A stretch of 64,000 bases of DNA, taken from contig JAIUPT010000033.1 of NCBI GenBank assembly GCA_022315425.1, positions 186,001 to 250,000 of the forward strand, in the 5' to 3' direction. A program made the translations under genes and the position numbers. The DNA comes from Pseudevernia furfuracea (lineage: Eukaryota > Ascomycota > Lecanoromycetes > Lecanorales > Parmeliaceae). The notes under the pieces are model-generated. The model did no database searches and was not told the origin of the DNA. It worked only from the letters and a program-made list of their open reading frames with translations. This document shows, in pieces, positions 10,434 through 19,881 of this stretch; positions within the stretch are counted from its first letter, which is position 1; each line of letters begins with the position of its first letter.

Positions 10434-10985
10434 CTAGTCGACGAGACCCACAGATACTTCCGATCCTTCTTGAACCAGACCGCCGTAGTTGCGAACACCG
10501 ACGTCCTGTTCTGGTGTCGCATCGGCAGCAACGGAGGTCTCCGGAGTCGCTACGGGTTGTTCGTATGCTCCAGGACTGGCCTGAGATCTTTGCACATGCC
10601 CCTGTGGATCATAGCTGCGATGCGGGCGCTGCACGCTGAGTGTGAGATTGGCCTCGAGGTCAGGGTCAGGGTCAGTGTCTGCGGCCCCCGGCTCCGTGGG
10701 TGAGATATCTGAATTGAGCTCTTCTAGGCCGAGACCGCTCAAAGCAGCTATAGGACACGAATGAGTTGTTAGTCATTGACTAATCACAATGCAGGGCGGG
10801 CTAGTAGGAAAGGAATGCTCACAAGCCACAATGGAGGCAGGGCGTGAGCCCCATGTGTGAGACACCAGATGATACAGGCTTCGAGCCAGGTATGCCGTAC
10901 CTACCAACACGAATATGCGGGTGGTTGAAAGGATATATATGTTGTTGTTCCAGCTGGGTTCTTGGGGGGTGGTAAGCACTGGCAT
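10434..10985 (-). CDS. Small single-pass membrane protein, paralog C (unrecognised family)
   Basis: Two exons on the minus strand, 10985-10823 and 10747-10434, encode 158 residues. The intron (75 bases, GTGAGC/CTATAG) is phase 1. It starts MPVLTTPQ like paralog B. WNNNIYILSTTRIFVLVGTA leads into one transmembrane span ending YLARSLYHLV. The tail is acidic, then has LTLSVQRPHRSY followed by a Pro/Ala/Thr-rich end. It is inverted relative to A and B. The splice join restores an uninterrupted frame, and the three proteins align over the N-terminus and the PxRSY region. I do not recognise the family; a lineage-specific membrane protein amplified in a repeat-rich region is the best description. 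Confidence 0.72.
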
Positions 10986-11221
10986 TTTCACTCGAACACT
11001 ATGGTCGAAGTGATGAGAATTTATCTGTCACAAGTGAGGACTATATATATATTATAGGTCAAACGATGAGAGAAGACTATATCATGACTTTCAAACTGTG
11101 TTGGTGAGAGATTTTTCGAGAATGAACAGAGAAAAAGCTGCATGGGGGAAATGTCAATATGAGTGAGGCAGCGCATCCGCGCTAAATGGATGGAAGATGC
11201 AACGGCCTGTTGGCAGCTACG

Positions 11222-11354
11222 TGTTGAAAACCATGGCAGTCAGCCCTACCCGGACTAGTGGCTTGGCACTAGTGTGACACCTACTCTCCTGTAGATACTA
11301 CCTATAGGTCTTCAGTCTAGCCAATACAGTCAATAGTACCCATATTATTCAACA
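11222..11354 (+). repeat. 5' LTR of copia element
   Basis: 133 bases with TGTTG...CAACA ends, identical to the copy at 19749-19881. Confidence 0.95.
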
Positions 11355-11372
11355 GGTTATGAGCCCGATAGT
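11355..11372 (+). other. Putative primer binding site
   Basis: GGTTATGAGCCCGATAG follows the 5' LTR directly. Position and the GGTTATxxGCCC shape suit a tRNA-primed minus-strand start; I have not matched it to a specific tRNA. Confidence 0.45.
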
Positions 11373-11557
11373 GTCTACCGTTGTTGTGTCACTGTCTACA
11401 CTCCTGCACGTCGCTATTGACACCTGCAGTCCATCGGGGGTGGAGAGAAGCCTACCTGGGGTAGCATCGAAAGCCTACCAAGGTGGTAAAACCGTGTTAT
11501 AAGCCTACCGGGGGTAACATACGACTCATATCAAACAATTATACGCATACAATCGCC

Positions 11558-14500
11558 ATGAAGGATTCCTACAAACTCAATAAGATTCTAATTCTCTCCT
11601 TCACCAACTACGAAAAATGGTTCGCCCTTATCAAGGTCAAATTGTAAGCAAAAGGCGGAATCTACATCATTAAGCAAATCAGATATCAGCATCTATAATT
11701 GCATTCGAAAGACAGAGCTGAATTTGACAAGCTTAACGAACTGGTCAAGGAAATTATTCTTCTTGAGACGAATCAAGTCGACTTGACACTCATTATCGAC
11801 AAGGTCACTGCAAAAGATCAATAAGATACACTACTTGTCAAATACAAGAACAGTCGAAAGCAGATAGTGACTATCAAGCAGAAGAAGTTTGTCAACTACG
11901 AAAAGAAGAAAGGTCAGTCTGTACAAGATATATAGGTCGCACTACACAAAATTCGCAACGATATCATTGCAATTAAGTCATCGTTGATCGAAGTCTATGA
12001 CATCGAAGAACTACTGTACAGACTCTACGATTGCCTTTCAACTAAGTACAGTATCATCGTTACAGTTCTGAAGTCGAATAAGAAAAAGAACGAGAACAAG
12101 ATACTTCGAATCCTATAAGAGATGAAAGATACGTTGAGAGATCATCACGAAATAGACATGTATGCTCGTCGCTCATCAAACAGTCGTCAGCGATTAGCTT
12201 CGCAGTCAATCACGTCTAAGATCAATCGTTCTTCTTTATCACGTTCGACAAATCGATCCTCGAAGTTCTAACATGATCGAACGTCTCTTCGCAAGCTACG
12301 TCGATGCTTTATATATAATAACGAGAATCACTTATTTCAAGAATATGACGCCTTTAAGAAGATAAAGAAGATTGTTCGAGTTCTAAAGAACAAAAAGACT
12401 GCAAAGAAGAAAGTCTCTTTCGTTAAAGACTTGAATTTCAAGAGAAAGAGATCTCAAAAGATCTACGAAGCGAAGTCGAATACCTCTGATACTTCGACTA
12501 ATAAGAACGAGAAAATTGCTCACATTACTCAGAAAGCAGCAAGTAAGCTTGAACTCTCTACGTGAATAGCTGATATAGACGCGTCATCTCATATGACTAA
12601 CAAATTCAACCTCTTTAGTGACCCTCTCACTCGAATAAGAAGACGCACAATCAAGATTGAAGAGAGAGAATTACATACAGATCAGATGAGAACGATAGTC
12701 TTACGAAGTCGAAAAGAAAGACTTATAGATATCAAGCGTGTCTACTATGTCCCTGATCTAGAAGCGAATTTACTATTATGCAGAAGACTTTATATGTTAG
12801 AACTCAAAGGTCGATTTGATATTGACTTCATTTATCTTCATGTTAATGAAAAGAACATGCTCAAAGCAAATCACAAAGAGAGAGTGTATGTGCTCACGTG
12901 GATATCAAGCAAGTTTCCCATTGAACCTCCTTTAAGTTCACTGAGACATCAAGTCTTTTCAACGATAGAACAGCCTATTACAAGTACATCGAAGATAATA
13001 AAACAGTCTGTTGCTACTGCATCGAAGGTGAAAGATGTTGACAAGAATATGACCGATATTAAGAAGAGACCTCATTAAGCACAGACCGCGAAAGACTACT
13101 TTCTTATGCATCGAAGATTTGCTCACCTGAACTCGAATATCATTATCAAACTTCACGAAGTCATTACTTATTCTTCTGTACGGCGACCTAAGCATAAAAC
13201 CCCTTATTCGGCGTGTGCTGTTGAAAAGATGAAGAAGAAGATCAATCGAATAGTGACGCCACGAAAGAAGAATGTATTGAATCTGGTCTCAATCGATGCA
13301 TGTGAACCACTCCCGAAAAGTCTTGTTGAAAACACTACATTTCTCGAAATAGTCGACAATCATTCTCGAAAGATATAAACAATATGCACGAAGAATAAAA
13401 AGTCTATTCCAGTAGAACTCGATACATAAAAGACTACTGTGAAGCTTCAAACAGAACGAAAATTGAAAGTCATCAGACTTGACAATGCATCAGAGTTACT
13501 GTCTATCGTAAGGGACTGAGTAAAGAAGTACGATCTCATACTTCAAGACATCGAGTCATATACGTCACATCAAAATGATGTCGTCGAGAGATCGATTCAA
13601 ATCACAGAAAACTCAATTCGTGCAATGATGAAGAACTTAGACCTATCTCTAGAGTTTTGAGACGAAGCAGCTATGATCAATACATATCTAAGAAATCGAA
13701 TAGTCACAGAATCGCTGATTGATGAAAAACCTACAAGCTCAGAACAGGTCTATATCGGGGTGTTATCTTCAATTGATCATGTTAAAGTATAAGACTGCAA
13801 ATGCGTTTTCTACGTTAGTTCAGACTCACATTCATTAGATACACGAAGAGACAAACTCATATCAAGAGGAAGAGAGGCGGTGTTGATGGGTTTCGACACT
13901 GAAATAACAAAACAGTATCGCATCTATGCTTCTGATTTGAGAAGATGTATTAAGACCTTCACAGTCACGTTCTTTGAAGACGTTAAGAACAGCGAGATCG
14001 ACTTGAAACTCAGAGTCGCTACACCGAACGAGTTGAAAACTTATAGTTCTATGAGACGACCAAAGAAGATAGCCTCACCGAAATCAGTGATCAATTCAGT
14101 ACCAGCTGTATCGACACCAGCTATATCGACATCAGCTGCATCGACACCAGCTGCATCGACACCAGCTGCATCGACACCATTGGCCAATTCGATACCAGTC
14201 CTGCCAGCACCAGTCGTCGACTCAACACCAGCCATTAACTCTCATACCGCTGTACCAGAAGTTCCCATAGAACTTCCTATTCAAGCTCCGAAACCTCCAC
14301 CAAAGCCTCCGCCAGAACCTCCCGTTCAAACTTCAAAGCCTCCGCCTTATCTACCAAGTCCTCCAATATCGACATCAGTCTCTACTCCACCGCGTTTGAA
14401 TATCAGTGCTGCGTTCATATCGTGATTGTCAGCCTTAAAGAGAAAAAGAGACAATGAGATGAACGAAGACGAGCGGATTTTAAAGCACGTCAAGGCCTTG

Positions 14501-16162
14501 TTAGCCATGAAGGCTATCGAAGTTCAGGACGATGTAATGGGTTTCATACCCATTCCGAAATCGTATAAAGAGACTATCAATGATCCCGTGTATGGCCGAT
14601 ATTGACTCCATGCTGCAAAGGACGAGATTTCCCAATTGAAAGACAATAATATCTATATTGCCGAGATCCCACCAGAAGGGGTCAACATCGTCATATGCAA
14701 GTGAGTATTTTCTGTCAAATACAATGAGAATAATACAGTGCAGAGATTCAAGGCGAGACTGATAGCGAGAGAATTCTCACAAATACATGATATCGACTAC
14801 GACGAGACATTTGCTCTCACTGTACGAATAAACACTCTACGTGCTGTGCTTGCATTGATAGCTATCAAGGATTTAGAGACTGAACAAGTTAATGTCAACA
14901 ATGCCTTCACCGAGTCAACACTGAAGCACCTCATATATATGAATGCATCTCTCGAGGTGATTGTCAACCAGAGAAAGTACCTGAAGTTGCTTCAGAGTCT
15001 ATACGGTCTCAAACAAGCAGCTCACGACTTGTACTTTACATGCAATGCGGAGCTAATCAAACTTGAATTCGTGTCATCGAAATCGAACCCCTACATATAT
15101 ATTCACAAAGACAGACAACTGATCGTTCTCGTCTATATAGATGACATCACCATCGTTTCGCCATTCAAAGACCAAGTGCAATGATTCAAGACTCAATTCG
15201 TCAAAGCGTTCAAGATCAAGAATTTGAGAGAGTTGAAGAAGATACTTGGAATTGAAATCGAAAGAGACCGAGCGAATAGAGTCATTCGATTGAGCCAAAC
15301 CATGTATATTAGAAAGGTACTTCAAGGGCTGAACATGAAGGAGGACAAACATCGTGACAAGATCGACATCTCACTTAATGACTACGATGACATATCGTTA
15401 GCTGGTTCAGACGAACAGAAAATCGACAGTATCGACTACTCTCGAGTCATTGAGAAGCTCATACATATGATAATATACACGCGATCTGATATTGCTTTCG
15501 CCCTCGAAAAGCTCAGTCAATTTATGAGCAATCTCGTTATTCGTTATAATCATAAGATAAAAACGTTGCTGAGGTATTTGAGATTCAATGCGAACATGTC
15601 TATTGTCTATCGAGAAGGCGATAAGAACACTATACGTCTTGTTGACTACTTCGATATAGACTATGCTGCTGACATAAGAGATCGAAAGTCGACGATAAGA
15701 CAGGTCTTTATGCTTGATAGTGATTCAATCTCATGAACAAGTAGAAAACAACGATCAGTCTCTATATCGACAACAGAAGCGAAATACATGATCCTTTCGA
15801 AGTGCTCAAGACAAGCTATTTGACTGACTGCTCTGTTCACGAAACTCGACTACCCTGAAATCATTGGTCCCTGCAACAAGATGAGTGTCAATGTTATAAA
15901 CAACTCTGAAGCTATACTGGAACTCAAAGGGGATAACAATGATGTTATTGCTTTGGTCAAGAATCGTCAAGTCAGTCAGAGATCTAAGCACATTGACATC
16001 GTCTATCACTACATCCGAAACCTTCAGAAGCTTAAAAAGATCAATGTCAGCTATGTGCCTACGAACGATATGAAGGTCGACGACCTTACGAAATCACTAA
16101 CTAAGCAGAAGTTCCAGCGTTTTTTGAAACTCATAGACATAAGAAAATCCACATCCTTCTGA
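11558..16162 (+). pseudogene. copia gag-pol polyprotein, one reading frame broken only by stop codons
   Basis: From the ATG at 11558 to the TGA at 16160 one frame runs 1,535 codons with no indel. I count 19 internal stops: 9 TAA, 9 TGA and 1 TAG. Recognisable parts in order are: gag; a protease site ending ASSHMT near 12590; an integrase zinc region (HRRFAHL...CSAC, 13106-13220) with decayed core residues and HQNDVVERS near 13570; a proline-rich linker (14080-14400); reverse transcriptase with LYGLKQA (near 15000) and YIDD (near 15138); and RNase H with STTEAKYM (15770) and DDLTKSLT (16080). At least seven stops fall where copia proteins have Trp (for example before IAD, FKT and TSRKQ). Pure substitution without indels is what RIP-like mutation gives. 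The element cannot make its own enzymes. Confidence 0.88.
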
Positions 16163-17371
16163 CCAGCATGCGATTCGGCTAAACCTCGGTTTTGTCGTTT
16201 TTAGACTACTTCTTCGGCTTTCTATTCCTTCTACTGCTTCCGCCCAGCTAAGTCCTTACATGAACTCTCATCACAGCCCTCAGCTACATTTAGTTCTATG
16301 CTTATATTGTACAGTCGTTCTTCATGTATACTACATTAAAAAGAGGTGAAATCACGATCAGGTCCCTTCAACACCCATCTTTCTCGTTTTTATTATCTTC
16401 GTCCTCACCTTCTTTCTCCTCAACGATCAACGCTTCTGAGCAAGTCTCGCGTGTAAAGATCTATCAATAAGTCGCAAGAAGACCTGTTTCTGACACTGTT
16501 CAACGGTCTATTATGTCATGTTCAGAAAGTATAGTCATAGAGCTCCACTGTCATGATTCGGAAATAAGAGAAATTTTCTTCTTATACCCCAGGACCAGAG
16601 ATTCTATCCAAAATTTGAATCTTGCACGTGATGTTACCCCGCGAATCTGCCCCCGCCGCCCATCTCTGATCCAACATCATTATTATTATCAAACATCATT
16701 GCCATTGCCATATTATTATTATTAAATACCTACTTTACTTTACCTTTTGAATACTTGACGTATCTTACCGTGTGGCTACTTACAATCAATTAGTTGGGAA
16801 GAGGCCAAAGAAGCGAGCCGGCTGTCTTTGGGCCTTGGCAGGGATCCCCCGCCCCCCCAAAAGTTCCACGCGTCGAAATTCGAGATCGAGCTAAATTACG
16901 CTTAGCGTGACACCGTAATTTCGACCTCCGACTAAAAATCTTAAAAATCTCATCCCAACCTAACAACACCAACCATCCACGCTAGCTTACCTGATAGCCT
17001 CATCAGTAGCGCCTGCCACTGCAGTCGTCCAGCCTATACCAAATCGAGCATCACCAGATTTGGAACTCTTGTTGACAGACGAGGTAAAGATCCCGGTGCG
17101 TGTGGGTTTGAAAAGAGGCAGAGCAAAGCAAAGCAAGAACGCGTCCTCATCAAGGCAAAGTCAAAAGCCCACATCATCATCATCATCATCATTATCATCA
17201 TAATCATCCATCATCAAAGAAGCAAGATCGCGCAAACCCTCATCCATCCAAATCCCCGAAAACCCGGCGACTCTTGGGGTTTGAAACCTCGTGTTTGTTG
17301 ACGTGAAAAATTTCCCGCACCAATCCCAACACCGAAATTCCTACACTCAACACCAAAAAACTTCTCAAACA
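16163..17371 (+). other. Spacer between copia pol and the inner gag-like ORF
   Basis: This is non-coding, with ATT/ATC low-complexity runs. A short inverted repeat (GTCGAAATT near 16874, AATTTCGAC near 16916) lies here. It should contain the left boundary of whatever brought in the gag-like ORF, but I could not find an LTR or a target duplication. Confidence 0.4.
17172..17216. repeat. ATC microsatellite
   Basis: Imperfect CAT/ATC triplet run just upstream of the gag-like ORF. Confidence 0.85.
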
Positions 17372-18496
17372 ATGGCTTCTTCCTCCACCCAGCCATTTCC
17401 CTCTATCAAATACATTCCGCCTCATCGACGTCGAAATTCTTCTTCTTCTAGGCCTGGTTCGCGGTCAAACTCCCCTACATATCGCCGCGGCCAGCCCTAC
17501 CTTACATTCGAGGACCTACATACCAAATTCTCACCACCAAATTCGCCTCCGCTCCGCATGCCAAGAGTACAGCGATCCTTGTCTGCTGAGGATCTCTTTC
17601 AGCGATACCATACTCAGCAGCAACCTCAGAATGGGCCGATGCAAGGCCATGATCCACCTTCTTCTCGATCACCGCTAAGACAGCGATCTTTCTCGCCTTC
17701 CAGACAAGCACCGAGACTCACTCCAAGACTACCGGATCCACCTGTTTTCACCGGCACCAATAGTCACGTCCAATTTGATGACTGGAAAATGAGGATCCAA
17801 GACAAACTGGATCACAATGGTGATCACTATCCCCACGAGTCATTCAAGATTGCGTACATTATTGCACGCCTCGGGGGAGAGGCAAGTCAACACGTGTCTT
17901 TTAGACGACGACATCGTTCTTATTCGACAGTCAACGAACTTCTGGATCACCTTGTCGATTTATACGAAATACCTCTGTCCATTATTTCACACACAAATTG
18001 GCATGCTTTCAAGAAATTGACGCAGGGTAATCAGCCTTTTCCAGAGTTCTATAGAGCTTTTATGAAATGCACTCGTCTGTGTGACGAGGAGGAGGACCTT
18101 ATGAGACATCTCGCAATGAAATCAGAGCTTCGTTCTTTGGACCAAAGCGATGCTCTAGACACTTACATAATGAAGACAAAACCTCAGCTAAAGACGTACA
18201 TAATGATGAGACAACTTCATTATCAACAATTTGCTGAGGGTCTGGCTGAGAGGAAAGCAGCGAGATTCGCCGAGCAATACGCTAAAGCAAAAGCTGAGGC
18301 TTACGCAAAGAAGGGCAAATACGCCATTATTGCACGCCCAGACCCTGCTCTCGACTTTCATGGACTTCCACAATGGGACGAAGACGACGAACTTGCTATG
18401 ATAAACTGGACCTATAGTCAGAAGCACGGCAAACCGTCAATCGCTGGACTGAGTACTCAGGAAATATACGACCTGGAATGTCAGGGATATCTATGA
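17372..18496 (+). CDS. Gag-like capsid protein of Ty3/gypsy type, intact and without pol
   Basis: 374 residues from the ATG at 17372 (context AAACAATGGC), which I prefer to the upstream in-frame ATG at 17291. The N-terminal 120 residues are Ser/Pro/Arg-rich. A capsid-like core follows, beginning near PDPPVFTGTNSHVQFDDWKM, with HYPHESFKIAYIIARLGGEA and then NELLDHLVDLYEIP. This spacing is typical of fungal Ty3/gypsy Gag. A Lys/Ala-rich helix (about residues 300-330) follows. No CCHC knuckle, protease or RT is seen. Unlike the copia polyprotein around it, this frame has no stops, so it entered later, escaped mutation, or is under selection. It may belong to a gag-only non-autonomous element. 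Confidence 0.7.
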   Translation: MASSSTQPFPSIKYIPPHRRRNSSSSRPGSRSNSPTYRRGQPYLTFEDLHTKFSPPNSPPLRMPRVQRSLSAEDLFQRYHTQQQPQNGPMQGHDPPSSRSPLRQRSFSPSRQAPRLTPRLPDPPVFTGTNSHVQFDDWKMRIQDKLDHNGDHYPHESFKIAYIIARLGGEASQHVSFRRRHRSYSTVNELLDHLVDLYEIPLSIISHTNWHAFKKLTQGNQPFPEFYRAFMKCTRLCDEEEDLMRHLAMKSELRSLDQSDALDTYIMKTKPQLKTYIMMRQLHYQQFAEGLAERKAARFAEQYAKAKAEAYAKKGKYAIIARPDPALDFHGLPQWDEDDELAMINWTYSQKHGKPSIAGLSTQEIYDLECQGYL

Positions 18497-18863
18497 CAAC
18501 AGTGTCAGGACCAGTCGCAAGCACCTATTTTGGAAACCGCTGGCTGATAGGGCGGCTGAATTTGGCCTAGCGCGCTCAAATCAACATGCGATCCGGTCAA
18601 ACCTCGGACATGGTGTTTTTGAGCGGTTCCAGGCCATTCCAGAAAAGCGCCAAGACTCATTTTTCACTCAAGCAAATTCGAATGCTCAGCGACTAATTAC
18701 TCAACAACAACGCCATATGACAGCTACCTTCTTCGCCTCCCCCCGAGCTATAGTCTATGGCTGTCGACGACGCCATAGCCGGAGGCCCGAAGCTTGTTGT
18801 TGATGACGTCGTCGCCCTCGCTGGATTTGGTCTCAAGGAGAAGACTGCGCCAGCGCCAAAAAC

Positions 18864-18974
18864 CCATTTGATATTGAATTAAGGTTTAAGGTTCGGGCGG
18901 TTCGGAAGGCCTCAGCCAATCACAGGCCTTCATTTTTGGATTTCTTCTCTGCCCGAAATTCGAATATCAAATGG
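18864..18974. repeat. Nested inverted repeat (hairpin) downstream of the gag-like ORF
   Basis: CCATTTGATATT (18864-18875) is the exact reverse complement of AATATCAAATGG (18963-18974). Inside it GTTCGGGC pairs with GCCCGAA, and GAAGGCCT with AGGCCTTC. Together these form a long imperfect stem about 110 bases across, which may be a MITE-like insert. Confidence 0.8.
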
Positions 18975-19278
18975 CTGCTGCAGGGCAAAACACCTTCTTG
19001 GCCACCATTTCTTCAATTCTTCGTCAATGGAGGCCATTCCAGGACCCCTGCCACCGCATGACGTCACGCTAGCGACATGGCATCGCCAAAGACGTCACCG
19101 CCGGAAATTCACCGCTAGAGTCACCGAGAAAGCGAGCGCTAGGGCCAAAAGTTCTTTGTTTTTTATGATTTTTCAGCAACCAAGCATGCATGGCGTTTGT
19201 TTTTTCTTCTTCTTTTCTTTCGGGGGCACACACCTGTCTACCGCACTGGGGACCAGCGCTTCTTCGGGGGGGGGGTAG

Positions 19279-19460
19279 TGTTACGGCCGTACCCTGCATC
19301 CCCTTGACACCGGCTAGGCGCTAGGCCCATTGGAGCCTAGCCTAGCCTTGGCGGAGGCCTTGCCTCCTACATATACAGAGCCTCCCTCCTAGATAGTTCG
19401 GTAGACTCTTTATCCTCGTCTACTCATACCCCTATGATCCTTCTAGGCCTGGTCCTGACA
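19279..19460 (+). repeat. Possible gypsy-type 3' LTR with polypurine tract
   Basis: A G10 run ending TAG immediately precedes TGTTACGGCCGTACC, a common start for fungal gypsy LTRs. CCTGACA near 19460 could be the end. A matching upstream copy was not found, so this is a suggestion only. Confidence 0.4.
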
Positions 19461-19740
19461 CGTGAGACTAGTCACGCGACTGAGAACTACGTCTACTTCA
19501 AATAAGTCTACATGACTATACAAGACGATTCGACTGATTGTGGTATCTAATCAGAGAGAGTGATGATGACCTCAATTGAAATGCATTACGTTGGATTTGC
19601 TTGGAGGATCAGAACATCACAACCACACGACCATTTCGCTTCGGCCCTTTCTTCGCTTCGTCTTTGACGTCATGCTAGACATCGACTGTGACGAATATAT
19701 CGATATTGTTGTTGTCTTGACTGTGGGTAGGATCAGCCTG

Positions 19741-19748
19741 AGGGGGAG
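19741..19748 (+). other. copia polypurine tract
   Basis: AGGGGGAG abuts the 3' LTR, as expected for the plus-strand primer. Confidence 0.75.
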
Positions 19749-19881
19749 TGTTGAAAACCATGGCAGTCAGCCCTACCCGGACTAGTGGCTTGGCACTAGT
19801 GTGACACCTACTCTCCTGTAGATACTACCTATAGGTCTTCAGTCTAGCCAATACAGTCAATAGTACCCATATTATTCAACA
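19749..19881 (+). repeat. 3' LTR of copia element
   Basis: 133 bases, identical to 11222-11354. Confidence 0.95.

Larger units (their letters stand above)
11222..19881 (+). mobile_element. Ty1/copia LTR retrotransposon with decayed polyprotein and an extra gag-like ORF
   Basis: Two 133-base LTRs (11222-11354 and 19749-19881) read identically throughout. Each starts TGTTGAAAACC and ends ATTATTCAACA. Flanking 5-mers are CTACG and CTAGG, a target duplication with one mismatch. The internal order gag, protease, integrase, reverse transcriptase, RNase H is copia type. The 3.6 kb between the end of pol and the 3' LTR is unusual and includes an intact gag-like ORF of a different type. Confidence 0.92.

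Noticed and set aside
14041..14235. Antisense Ala/Gly/Val-repeat frame in the copia linker
   Set aside because: It is the reverse reading of the proline/alanine/serine-rich linker repeat.
11558..16162. TGA as a sense codon for Trp (altered genetic code)
   Set aside because: Neighbouring nuclear genes use TGG for Trp and TGA as a true stop (for example the F-box gene and UBP14), and the same element also has TAA stops at Trp positions.
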